The notes beneath the pieces were generated by a model. That model saw nothing but the letters and a program-made list of their open reading frames with translations, was not told the origin of the DNA and made no database searches. Positions 7,831-15,879 of a stretch of DNA of 64,000 nt are shown here, piece by piece. Each line of letters opens with the position of its first letter. The first letter of the stretch is position 1. The DNA comes from JBBECE01 sp964574935 (GTDB lineage Bacteria; Pseudomonadota; Alphaproteobacteria; Rhizobiales; Devosiaceae): assembly GCA_964574935.1 (NCBI GenBank), contig CAZNOZ010000001.1, forward strand, positions 1 to 64,000. Reading direction: 5' to 3'. Position numbers and translations under genes: made by a program.

Positions 7831-8795
7831 TCGGCCGGCTCCTCCCGGGCGTCGGCGCTCGGGCCGGCCCGGGCGCGCATGGCGCCGATAGCCTGTTCGA
7901 TCCGCCCCAGGACCCCGTCCGGCACCAGAAAGACGATGGCGATGAAGGCCACCCCGATGACGATGTTGGTGTAGTCGGGGAACTGGGCGTTGATGAAGTC
8001 GGTCAGCACGATGAAGGGCACGACCCCCACCAGCGGGCCCCACAGGCGCCGCGTACCGCCCAGCAGCGCCATGATCACCACCTGGAAGGAGATCATGGGA
8101 TTGAAGGCCGAGGGGGGCTGCACATAGGCGTAGCGCGGCGCCAGAAGGGCCCCGACAATGCCGATGAAGGCGCCGGAAATCATGAACAGGAGGACTTTGG
8201 CGCCGGCCGTGTTGATGCCGACATGGGAGGCGACGGTCTCGTCGTTGCCGATGATCCGCATCGCGAAGCCGAGCCGCGACCGGTTGATGAGCCAGCCGGT
8301 CACGAACACCGCGGCGGTCAGCGCCAGCAGCATCCAGTACACGTGCTGTTCGCGGAAATCGGTGAAGACATAGAGTCCCACCTTGGTGGTGTAGTTGGTC
8401 TGCCACCAGGTCACGACCTGACGCACGAGTTCCGCCAGCCCAAGGGTGAAGATGACGAAATAGACCCCGGAAAGCCGGAGCGTCGCGAGCCCGACCAGCG
8501 CTGCCAGGATGGCGGCGCCGACCGCCGATAGGGCAACCAGGGCCGCGAAGGGGATCGTGTCGATGCCCAGCCCCACCATGTAGTTGCCGATGCCGAAGAA
8601 GGCGGCGGTGGCCAGCGAGATGTAGCGGGTGGGCCCGGAAAAGAGCGTCCAGGCGGTGCAAAGCGCCGCGTACTCGACAATGGTGACGGCGATGGTCAGC
8701 GTGTGGCCGCTGGCGAATTGCGGCACCAGCGCCGCCAGTCCAAAGGCGACAATGGCCATCGCCAGCGTGCGGTACTCGTTGGCGGTGATGCTCAT
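7827..8795 (-). CDS. livM: HAAT ABC transporter permease LivM
   Basis: A 322-residue polytopic permease with about nine to ten hydrophobic segments and the LivM landmarks SGVYFVIFTLGLAEL, LGFAMRIIGNDETVASHVGIN and the cytoplasmic loop before the GGTRRLWGP segment that contacts the ATPase. It pairs with LivH to form the transmembrane path. The start ATG at 8795 overlaps the livH stop by 4 bases. Length is in the usual range (300-360). Confidence 0.92.
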   Translation of the reverse strand: MSITANEYRTLAMAIVAFGLAALVPQFASGHTLTIAVTIVEYAALCTAWTLFSGPTRYISLATAAFFGIGNYMVGLGIDTIPFAALVALSAVGAAILAALVGLATLRLSGVYFVIFTLGLAELVRQVVTWWQTNYTTKVGLYVFTDFREQHVYWMLLALTAAVFVTGWLINRSRLGFAMRIIGNDETVASHVGINTAGAKVLLFMISGAFIGIVGALLAPRYAYVQPPSAFNPMISFQVVIMALLGGTRRLWGPLVGVVPFIVLTDFINAQFPDYTNIVIGVAFIAIVFLVPDGVLGRIEQAIGAMRARAGPSADAREEPAE

Positions 8796-9658
8796 GTCAC
8801 CCGCCTGCCGAAGATGCCCTCGGGCCTGAAGATCAGCGTCAGCACGAACAGTGCATAGGTCGCCGCCAGCGTCAGGCCCGGATCGATGAGGCTCGACACC
8901 ACCGTTTCGGCGAGCGCCAGCAGCAGCGCCGCGACCACCGCGCCGCGTACGTCGCCGACCCCGCCCATGATGACGATGATCAGCGCCTTCATGGTGAACA
9001 ACACGCCCATCGAGGCGTTGAAGGTGTAAAAGGTCGACAGAAGCGATCCCGCCGCCGCCGTCAGGGCCCCGCCCAGCGCGAACGCGAATGTCGAGGCGCG
9101 TTTGACGTCGATGGCCACCAGCCCCGCCGCCACCGGATCGACCGCCACCGCTCGGATGGCGGTGCCGTAGCGGGTGCGGGCGAGGAACACGTACAGCGCC
9201 AACGCGATCACCGCCGCGCCGCCGAAGGCGATGAACCGGTTCAGCCCGTACGACCTGCCCAGGAACTCGTATGGCACGTTGAGGAACTTGTAGTTGAACA
9301 GCCCGCCGCCGAAGACCAGCAGCATCACTCCCTGCAGGATGAACAGGAGCCCGAAGGTCGCCAGGATCGAATCCACCTCGAGCTGGCCGCGCGATTTGGC
9401 GCGATCGACAAGCGGCCGCAGCACGATCGCGTAGATCAGCCAGTTGAGCACGAACGCCGCCGGCACGATGATCGCCAGCGCCAGGACCGGGTTGATGTTG
9501 AGCACGGTGTACAGCCAGAAGGCGCTCAGGCCCGCCACGGCGAGGTTCTCGCCGTTCGCCAGATTCATGATCCGCGCGACGCCGTACTGCAACGTCAGGC
9601 CCATTGCGATCAGCGCATAGGTCCCGCCCAGAAGCAGACCGGTGATGATGATTTCCAT
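8792..9658 (-). CDS. livH: HAAT ABC transporter permease LivH
   Basis: A 288-residue permease starting MEIIITGLLLGGTYALIAMGLTL, the standard LivH N-terminus, with roughly eight membrane segments. The ARTRYGTAIRAVAVDPVAAG region is the coupling segment to the ATPases, and IVIMGGVGDVRGA is conserved. The ATG at 9658 is preferred over a GTG one codon earlier. It follows the binding-protein gene by 62 bases and overlaps livM by 4. Confidence 0.92.
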   Translation of the reverse strand: MEIIITGLLLGGTYALIAMGLTLQYGVARIMNLANGENLAVAGLSAFWLYTVLNINPVLALAIIVPAAFVLNWLIYAIVLRPLVDRAKSRGQLEVDSILATFGLLFILQGVMLLVFGGGLFNYKFLNVPYEFLGRSYGLNRFIAFGGAAVIALALYVFLARTRYGTAIRAVAVDPVAAGLVAIDVKRASTFAFALGGALTAAAGSLLSTFYTFNASMGVLFTMKALIIVIMGGVGDVRGAVVAALLLALAETVVSSLIDPGLTLAATYALFVLTLIFRPEGIFGRRVT

Positions 9659-9720
9659 CACTCAGCTTTCGTCGTGTCCGGCGCGGACGAACCGCGCCGG
9701 ACCGCAGTGCGCGTCGTGTC

Positions 9721-10926
9721 CTACTGCCAGCCGTCCTTGGCCCGGGCCGGGACAACGCTCAGCTTGTCGGTCGTCGCGCCGACGCCGACGAACTGGCCGT
9801 CCTGCCACTGGCCGACCGTGTAGTAGTCCCGGATGATGTTGCCGTCGAAATGCCACTCGCCCATGACGGTATCGAACGTGCCGTTTGTGATCTCGTCGAT
9901 CACCGCCTGCTTGTCGAGCGAGCCGGCGCGGGTGATCGCCTGCTCGAGCACTTCCATGCTCGCATAGACCACGGGATTGGCCCAGTAGTCCGGGGTCTCT
10001 CCGGTGACCGCGATATGGCGGGCGATGTAGTCCTGCATCACCGGTGAACCGATATCGACGCCGCCGATGCCGAGCACGTTCTCGGCTGCCGGGCCGTTGG
10101 CGCCCGCGAACGCGGGGAACGCCGTGGCGACGCCGACATAGTAGGCGCCCACGTCGAGGTTCTGGACAGTGGCTTCGCCGGTCAGCCCGAAGGTGTCGGG
10201 GGGATACGAGAAGGCCACGAAGGCGTCCGGATTGGCCGCCGCCGCCGCCGAGATGATCGGTGCGAAGTCGGCCTGATCGAGCGGATAGGAGCTGTCGTAG
10301 ACGATCTCGTAGCCGGCATTCTCCAGCGCCGGCTTGCCGGCGTTGGCCAGCTCGATCCCGAAGGCGTCGGCGACGTTGACGACCGCCACCCGGTTGCCGA
10401 TGACGCCGCGGTCGCGCAGGTCGTTGAGAACCTTGACCAGGGACTCGGCGTTCGCGGTTGACGTGCCGAGCGTCCAGAAGCTGTTCGGCCACCGGGCCGC
10501 GAATTCGTCCACCCCGTCGGTCACCGCGGTCACCGCGATTTGCGGATACCCGTATTGCGCGATGATCGGAGCGGTGGCCAGATTGATGCCGGTGCCGTAG
10601 GGGGCGACGAGGAAGTCGACCTGATCGACGGTCGCCAGACGCTGGATATTCTGGATGGCGTTTTCGTTGACGGTGCCGTCGTCATATTCGATCAGCTCGA
10701 CCTTCATTTTCGTGCCGCCGACATCGATGCCGCCGCGTTCGTTGACGTCGTGCACCCACAGGTGCAGCGCCGGCCAGTGCGTGACCGCGGCGCCCTGAGC
10801 GAGCGGGCCGGTCTTCGGTGCGCTGGAGCCGATGGTGATGGTGTCCTGGGCGACGGCCGCGCCGCCCGTGAGTGCCGCCGCGACCGCAGCGGCCAGTAGC
10901 GATTTGAGGATTGTGCTTTGGTTCAT
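9721..10926 (-). CDS. Periplasmic substrate-binding protein of the HAAT ABC transporter
   Basis: A 401-residue type I periplasmic binding protein (Peripla_BP_6/LivK-like). A signal peptide is evident (MNQSTILKSLLAAAVAAALTGGAAVAQ, cleavage about residue 27), followed by ITIGSSAPKTGPLAQGAA, the usual first strand and loop of the family. It should capture the substrate in the periplasm and deliver it to LivHM. The start is supported by GGGAGGA eight bases upstream. Related binding proteins bind amino acids, amides, benzoates or phenylpropanoids; the context suggests an aromatic alcohol, aldehyde or acid, which is inference. Confidence 0.9.
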   Translation of the reverse strand: MNQSTILKSLLAAAVAAALTGGAAVAQDTITIGSSAPKTGPLAQGAAVTHWPALHLWVHDVNERGGIDVGGTKMKVELIEYDDGTVNENAIQNIQRLATVDQVDFLVAPYGTGINLATAPIIAQYGYPQIAVTAVTDGVDEFAARWPNSFWTLGTSTANAESLVKVLNDLRDRGVIGNRVAVVNVADAFGIELANAGKPALENAGYEIVYDSSYPLDQADFAPIISAAAAANPDAFVAFSYPPDTFGLTGEATVQNLDVGAYYVGVATAFPAFAGANGPAAENVLGIGGVDIGSPVMQDYIARHIAVTGETPDYWANPVVYASMEVLEQAITRAGSLDKQAVIDEITNGTFDTVMGEWHFDGNIIRDYYTVGQWQDGQFVGVGATTDKLSVVPARAKDGWQ

Positions 10927-10961
10927 GGAATTCCTCCCGTTGAAGTGAATGTTTCGGCCCG

Positions 10962-12434
10962 TCAGATGGCGTAGTTCTGTGGGCCGGATTGGACGGTGAT
11001 CCATCTGAGCTCGGTGAACTCGTCGATGGCGGCTCTGCCACCGAACCTGCCGTAGCCCGAGGCCTTGACGCCGCCGAAGGGCATTTGCGCCTCGTCGTTT
11101 ATGGTCGCGCCGTTGATATGGCAGATGCCGCTCTCGATACGCAGGGCGACCTTCCAGGCGCGGCCGACATCGCGGCTGAAGACGGCCGCGCTCAGGCCGT
11201 ATTCGGTGTCGTTGGCGAACGCGATGGCCTCCTCCTCGTCGCCGACCCGGATCACCGCGGCGATCGGGCCGAAGGATTCCTCGGCGTAGATGCGCATGCT
11301 GGGCGTCACGCGATCGAGGATGGTCGCGTCCAGAAACGCACCCTCGGTTCTGCCGCCGGTCACCAGCGTCGCGCCCTTGCCCACCGCGTCGTCGATCAGT
11401 GAGCGTACGCGCTGTGCGGCGCTGACGTCGATCATCGACCCGAGCCGGCAGGCGGGGTCGCTCGGATCGCCGGCGACGATATCCTGCGCCCTGGCGGCCA
11501 GCAATTCAACAAACTCGTCGGCGACCGCCTCGTCGACGATCAGCCGCTCGGTGGCCATGCAGATCTGGCCCTGATGGTAAAACGAACCGAACGTCGCCGC
11601 CTCGACGGCGGCCTCGATATCCGCGTCGTCGAGCACGACCAGCGGCGCCTTGCCGCCGAGTTCGAGCAGGCACCGCTTGACGTATTTGGCGGCGATCTGG
11701 GCGATCAGGCGTCCGACCCGGGTCGAGCCGGTGAAGGTGATGCGGCGGACCGCCGGATGCGCGATGATCGCCTCGACGATTTCGGTCGCGTTGTCCGGCG
11801 CGTTGGCGATGAAATTGACGGTGCCGGGCGGCAGGCCGGCATCGCGCAGTACCTCGACGACGAGCCGATGGGTGCGCGGGCACAACTCGGAGGCCTTGAG
11901 CACCACCGTGTTGCCGCACGCCAGCGGCATTGCCAGCGCCCTGACGCCGAGGACGACCGGCGCGTTCCAGGGCGCCATCGAGAACACCACCCCGCAGGGC
12001 TGACGGATCGCGAACGCCATCGCATCGGTCCGGTCGGTGGGGATCACCTCGCCGAGGACCTGGGTGGTCATCGCCGCGGCCTCGCGCAGCATGTCGGCGG
12101 CCAGGGCGCAATTGAACTCGGCCCAGCCAGCGGTGCCGCCCGTCTCCGCGATGATCGCCTCGGCGAAGTCGGCGGTGCGCTCGACCACCAAGTCGGCCGC
12201 CCGGTTCAGAAGCCGGCGGCGTTCGCCGGGTCCGCTCCGCGACCAGGCGGGAAAGGCGCCGGCCGCGGCGTCGACAGCGGCGCGCGCGTCCTCGACATCG
12301 GCCGCCGAGGCCCGGGTGGCGAGCGCCGCGGTCACCGGATTGAAGCGTTCGAAGGTCGCATTGTCCCCGGCGGCCAGATCGCCGTCGTTGATCAGCAACG
12401 GGACATCGTGCACCGGCGCCTTCTCCTTGAGCAT
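10962..12434 (-). CDS. NAD(P)-dependent aldehyde dehydrogenase, vanillin/benzaldehyde dehydrogenase type
   Basis: A 490-residue ALDH-superfamily enzyme, first gene of the operon. It contains SMAPWNAPV (cofactor binding), Glu258 in LELGGK and the catalytic Cys292 in GQICMA, and ends with FGGVKASGYGRFGGRAAIDEFTELRWITVQ, which is typical of vanillin, salicylaldehyde and benzaldehyde dehydrogenases. Likely reaction: aromatic aldehyde to carboxylic acid with NAD(P)+. The start at 12434 matches the usual family N-terminus (VPLLINDG); an in-frame ATG at 12503 is possible and neither has a clear ribosome site. It lies 35 bases before the binding-protein gene. A second, different aldehyde dehydrogenase sits at the operon's other end. 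Confidence 0.88.
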   Translation of the reverse strand: MLKEKAPVHDVPLLINDGDLAAGDNATFERFNPVTAALATRASAADVEDARAAVDAAAGAFPAWSRSGPGERRRLLNRAADLVVERTADFAEAIIAETGGTAGWAEFNCALAADMLREAAAMTTQVLGEVIPTDRTDAMAFAIRQPCGVVFSMAPWNAPVVLGVRALAMPLACGNTVVLKASELCPRTHRLVVEVLRDAGLPPGTVNFIANAPDNATEIVEAIIAHPAVRRITFTGSTRVGRLIAQIAAKYVKRCLLELGGKAPLVVLDDADIEAAVEAATFGSFYHQGQICMATERLIVDEAVADEFVELLAARAQDIVAGDPSDPACRLGSMIDVSAAQRVRSLIDDAVGKGATLVTGGRTEGAFLDATILDRVTPSMRIYAEESFGPIAAVIRVGDEEEAIAFANDTEYGLSAAVFSRDVGRAWKVALRIESGICHINGATINDEAQMPFGGVKASGYGRFGGRAAIDEFTELRWITVQSGPQNYAI

Positions 12435-12460
12435 TGCCCGGCGGATCGACCGGCGCCGCT

Positions 12461-12476
12461 CGGATCGCGCGATCCG
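12461..12476. promoter_or_regulatory. 16-bp perfect palindrome between the aldehyde dehydrogenase and araC-type genes
   Basis: CGGATCGCGCGATCCG is a perfect inverted repeat lying 27 bases upstream of the aldehyde dehydrogenase start and flanked on both sides by GGCGCC. It sits in the divergent control region and could be an operator for the operon. No known consensus matches, so its binding protein is unknown. Confidence 0.4.
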
Positions 12477-12521
12477 GGCGCCGGGCGCGCCGCCGGCCGA
12501 CATTGAAAGCCCAAAGACCGG

Positions 12522-12550
12522 CTGACGGAATGCAAATTCTTGGCTATGAT
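12522..12550 (+). promoter_or_regulatory. Predicted sigma-70-like promoter of the AraC-family gene
   Basis: CTGACG (12522-12527), a 17-base spacer and TATGAT (12545-12550) form a good match to -35/-10 consensus. Transcription would begin near 12557, which makes the in-frame ATG at 12591 the first usable start of the regulator. Confidence 0.5.
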
Positions 12551-12590
12551 TTATAGAAATTTGGCACTTGTCCCACCGAGCCCGGACCAA

Positions 12591-13496
12591 ATGGCGCAAT
12601 TCGCAACCGGAACCTCACGACGCACCATCGCGGCGTTGCGCCTGGACTCCGGCCTGCAGGCGCGGCGCATGGCGTTCGATCGCCTGCTGCCCGCCTCCGA
12701 CTACGCCGCGGTGCTCCTGACGGGCGGCAAAGCGTCGGTCGCCTCCGGCGAGGATGAGCTGCAGCTCACCGCCCCGGCGATCGGCTGGCTGCCGATCCGT
12801 CCCGGCGCCGCCCTGACCCAAGCGCCCGGCTCACCGGGCTACCTGCTGGGCCTAAGCGAGCAGGCCATCGTCGAGGCCACGATGGACAGCGTCGACGCCC
12901 CCTTCCTGCGCCACATGGCGGGGCGCGCCTTCCGCATCGACACCGCCGGGCTCGCCGAGGAGATCGCGGCGCTGTCCGTTGCAGTGGAGGGAATCGAGCG
13001 GGAAACGCGCCATGCCGATCGCGGCTCCCGGACGCTGCTGACGGCCTATGTGCGCATCATCGTGGTGGGGCTGTGGCGGCTGTCGGGCATCGAGCCCGGT
13101 GGCGCCACCGCGGTCGGGCAGGCACGCGGCGTGCTTATCGGGTTCCGGGAACTGGTGGAGATTCACTTCCGGGACCATTGGCGCATTCGCGACTACGCGG
13201 CCGCCGTGGGCGTCAGCCACGACCGGCTGCACGCCGTATGCACCCGCGATCTGGGCCGCACGCCGCTGTCGCTCGTCCATGACCGCCTGAATTTCGAAGC
13301 GCGCCAGCACCTGACGCGCGCCGCCCTGAACGTGCAGCAAATCTCGCACGCCCTGGGATTCCGCGACCCCGCCCACTTCAGTTCCTTCTTCAAGCGCCTC
13401 AACGGCGTTGGACCGTCGTATTTCCGGCAGGCGGCGCGAACCGACGAGGCCGGCGGCGCGCTCGGCGCCAGCGCCAACTACGCCGACTGGCCGTGA
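12591..13496 (+). CDS. AraC-family transcriptional regulator
   Basis: A 301-residue regulator with an N-terminal cupin-like ligand domain and a C-terminal AraC double helix-turn-helix (about residues 205-290; the signature runs through RAALNVQQISHALGFRDPAHFSSFFKR). The start at 12591 is preferred because a promoter seems to overlap the earlier in-frame ATG (12546); the earlier start would add 15 residues. It is transcribed away from the aldehyde dehydrogenase/ABC operon and is the obvious candidate for its regulator, sensing an aromatic compound. This role is inferred from position only. Confidence 0.85.
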   Translation: MAQFATGTSRRTIAALRLDSGLQARRMAFDRLLPASDYAAVLLTGGKASVASGEDELQLTAPAIGWLPIRPGAALTQAPGSPGYLLGLSEQAIVEATMDSVDAPFLRHMAGRAFRIDTAGLAEEIAALSVAVEGIERETRHADRGSRTLLTAYVRIIVVGLWRLSGIEPGGATAVGQARGVLIGFRELVEIHFRDHWRIRDYAAAVGVSHDRLHAVCTRDLGRTPLSLVHDRLNFEARQHLTRAALNVQQISHALGFRDPAHFSSFFKRLNGVGPSYFRQAARTDEAGGALGASANYADWP

Positions 13497-13622
13497 CAAT
13501 TGGGGCCCGGCATGGACGAATTTTTCCGTGACGCGGCGGCGCGGCGAAAGCTATGACAGACCTCACCGGCCCGCTGGGGTGACCGGTCAACGACAAGAAC
13601 CGAGTTGAACAAGGAGGCCACA

Positions 13623-14741
13623 ATGAGCACCAAGCCGCCATTTCGGGCCGATCACGTCGGCAGCTTTTTGCGCCCCGCGGCGCTCGCCGCCGAACGCGAG
13701 AAATTCGCCGCCGGTCAGATCACCGGCGAAGAGTTGCGCGCAACCGAGGACGTCCATATCCGCGAACTGGTTCGCAAGCAGGAGGACGTCGGCCTGCAGG
13801 GGATCACCGACGGTGAGTTTCGGCGCGAATTCTTCCACGTCGATTTTCTCGAAAAGCTCAAGGGCGTCACCGTCACCTACGGGGAATTCAAGGTCGCGTT
13901 TCGCCGCGACGACGGCACCGAGGTCGGGTTTCGGCCGCCCACCATGCATGTCGACGCCAAAATCGAGCGCGACAAACCCATCCAGGGCCCCGATTTCGAC
14001 TTTCTGAAATCCGTCGTCACCAAGACCCCGAAGGTTTCGATTCCGGCGCCGTCCATGCTGCATTTCCGGGGCGGCCGCAAAGCGATCTCGGAAACCGTCT
14101 ATCCGGATCTCGAGAAATTCTTCGAGGATCTGACCGCCGCCTACCGCGCCGAGATCGGCGATCTGGCCGATCGCGGCTGCCGGTATCTGCAGCTTGACGA
14201 CACCAATCTCGCCTATCTCTGCGACCCCGAGATCCGCGAGACCACGCGCGCCCGCGGCGACGACCCCGACGATTTGACGCGGCTGTATTCCCGCCTGGTC
14301 AACGACGCCATCCGCGACCGGCCCGCCGACATGACGATCGGGGTGCATCTGTGCCGCGGCAATTTCAAGAGCGCCTGGGTGTCGAAGGGCGGCTATGAGC
14401 CGGTCGCCGAGATCCTGTTCAACGAAATGGCGATCGACGCCTTCTTCCTCGAGTATGACGACGAGCGCTCCGGCGATTTTGCGCCGCTTCGCTTCATGCC
14501 CAAGGACAAGATGGTGGTGCTGGGGCTGATGAGTTCGAAGAAGCCCAGGGTCGAGCCCGCGGACGAAATCAAGACGCGCATCGAGGAAGCGACGAAATAC
14601 GTCGATCTCGACCAGTGCTGCCTGTCGCATCAATGCGGGTTCTCCTCGACGGCGCACGGCAACGAGCTGAGCGAGGACGACCAGTGGGTCAAGCTTGCCC
14701 GCTGCGTTGAAGTCGCAAACGACGTCTGGGGCCAGGGCTAA
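13623..14741 (+). CDS. MetE-like cobalamin-independent methyltransferase (short, C-terminal-domain type)
   Basis: A 372-residue protein equivalent to the catalytic (C-terminal) barrel of cobalamin-independent methionine synthase, like the YxjG/YxjH group. It starts MSTKPPFRADHVGSFLRP, and the zinc-ligand region can be seen in GVHLCRGN (His, Cys) and CLSHQCGFSST (Cys). The family moves a methyl group from a folate-type donor to a thiol such as homocysteine. The start has an ideal ribosome site (AAGGAGG, six bases upstream). It follows the AraC gene by 126 bases and lies inside the aromatic cluster, where methyl groups could come from methoxy-aromatics; this link is inference. It lacks the N-terminal MetE domain, so classic methionine synthase activity is uncertain. 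Confidence 0.8.
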   Translation: MSTKPPFRADHVGSFLRPAALAAEREKFAAGQITGEELRATEDVHIRELVRKQEDVGLQGITDGEFRREFFHVDFLEKLKGVTVTYGEFKVAFRRDDGTEVGFRPPTMHVDAKIERDKPIQGPDFDFLKSVVTKTPKVSIPAPSMLHFRGGRKAISETVYPDLEKFFEDLTAAYRAEIGDLADRGCRYLQLDDTNLAYLCDPEIRETTRARGDDPDDLTRLYSRLVNDAIRDRPADMTIGVHLCRGNFKSAWVSKGGYEPVAEILFNEMAIDAFFLEYDDERSGDFAPLRFMPKDKMVVLGLMSSKKPRVEPADEIKTRIEEATKYVDLDQCCLSHQCGFSSTAHGNELSEDDQWVKLARCVEVANDVWGQG

Positions 14742-14811
14742 GGCCAAAGGCCAGCCTGGCCCGAGGCGCGGGCGAGGTCGATGCGCTTCGTTCGCGGGCG
14801 GTGCGCGAGTT

Positions 14812-15801
14812 CTACTGGCCGCCGGCGCGGGCCGGGGTAGCGCGGTCGGGACGCGCCGTCTCCGGGTGCGGGACCGCGGAGCGGATTTCAGCAACCAGCA
14901 CGTCGGCCGCCACGCTGGGAAGTCCCTCTGGACGGGTCGTCAGGCCCACCGGTCCGGAAGCGATGCCGGCTTCGAACGGCAGCTCGACCAAACCCCCCTC
15001 TCCGATCTCGGCGGCAACCACCGACCGCGAGATGATCCAGATCGCGTCGGAGGATTTCAGCAGGCTGATCGAAAAGACGGGAGAAGCCGACTCGACGACG
15101 TCACGCAGTTCGCCAATGCCATTGGCGATCAGCGCCCGGTCGACCTCTGGACGGATGGCCGACCCGGCCGGCGGCAGCACGACCGGGAACTCCACGATGC
15201 TGGCGAGCGTGCCGCTGCCGGCAAGGGCGAGGGGATGGCCGGTGCGCACCACGAAGACGACGCGCTCCGAGTACAGCCGCTCGAACTGCAGCCCGGCCAT
15301 TTCGGCGGCCTCCGCCATTCGTCCCACAACGAAATCGAGTTGGCCGGCGCGCAGCTCCGCCAGCAGATAGACCGCAGGTCCGACCGCGACGCGAATTCTG
15401 GCCCGAAGCCCGTTGCCTCTGGCGGCGAGCACGGCTGCCGGCACCACTTGCCCGGCCACCGTCGGCAGCGCGCCCACCGAGACCGTGGCCAGGCTTTGTC
15501 GGTCGCTGGGATCGACGCTGGCGATCGCCCGGCGCAATTCGGAGACGGCGGGTCCGGCGTGGCGGCGGAACGCTTCTCCTTCCGCCGTCAGCCGCACCCC
15601 GGCCCGACTGCGCTCGAACAGCTGCACCCGCAGGGTCGCTTCGAGCTCGCCGATCGTCTTGGAGACCGCGGGCTGCGTGACCCCCAGTGCCCGCGCCGCG
15701 CCGACGAAGCTGCTGCGGCCGGCGACCTCGAGAAAGCAGTTCAGATGCCGGAACCGGATCCGGCTGCCGAGGGTGGCGGGAGGCTGCAACGCCATATCCA
15801 T
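14812..15801 (-). CDS. pcaQ: LysR-family regulator PcaQ
   Basis: A 329-residue LysR regulator with the N-terminal winged helix (RIRFRHLNCFLEVAGRSSFV...VTQPAVSKTIGELE) typical of PcaQ/GalR-type proteins, and a substrate-binding co-inducer domain from about residue 100. It is divergent from pcaD, the normal PcaQ arrangement in alphaproteobacteria, where it activates pca genes in response to beta-carboxy-cis,cis-muconate or beta-ketoadipate. Three ATGs (15837, 15801, 15795) are possible; none has a clear ribosome site. The longest would overlap the pcaD -35 box, so a shorter form is preferred. Confidence 0.85.
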   Translation of the reverse strand: MDMALQPPATLGSRIRFRHLNCFLEVAGRSSFVGAARALGVTQPAVSKTIGELEATLRVQLFERSRAGVRLTAEGEAFRRHAGPAVSELRRAIASVDPSDRQSLATVSVGALPTVAGQVVPAAVLAARGNGLRARIRVAVGPAVYLLAELRAGQLDFVVGRMAEAAEMAGLQFERLYSERVVFVVRTGHPLALAGSGTLASIVEFPVVLPPAGSAIRPEVDRALIANGIGELRDVVESASPVFSISLLKSSDAIWIISRSVVAAEIGEGGLVELPFEAGIASGPVGLTTRPEGLPSVAADVLVAEIRSAVPHPETARPDRATPARAGGQ

Positions 15802-15809
15802 TTGGTTAT
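15794..15809. promoter_or_regulatory. Candidate PcaQ operator
   Basis: ATATCC-ATTT-GGTTAT differs at one arm base from the dyad ATAACC-N4-GGTTA described for PcaQ in rhizobia. Its centre (15801/15802) is about 64-65 bases before the start point predicted from the pcaD promoter, the usual place for an activating LysR recognition site. It also overlaps the pcaQ start codons, suggesting autorepression. Confidence 0.7.
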
Positions 15810-15830
15810 GGAAACATGCCACAATTTCAC

Positions 15831-15859
15831 TTTTCATTCGAAAATGGAATACCTATTCT
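15831..15859 (+). promoter_or_regulatory. Predicted promoter of the pca operon
   Basis: TTTTCA (15831-15836), 17 bases, TATTCT (15854-15859). The -35 box is imperfect, as expected for an activator-dependent promoter; the candidate PcaQ operator lies 21 bases upstream of it. Confidence 0.55.
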
Positions 15860-15879
15860 GACATACCAAGAGGGGCCAA

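Noticed and set aside
12546..12590. Longer N-terminus of the AraC-family regulator starting at 12546
   Set aside because: A CTGACG-N17-TATGAT promoter overlaps this start, so transcription would begin downstream of it; kept only as an alternative.
13497..13622. SAM or SAH riboswitch ahead of the MetE-like gene
   Set aside because: The 126 bases hold only a good ribosome site; I could not fit the conserved cores of SAM-II or SAH motifs.
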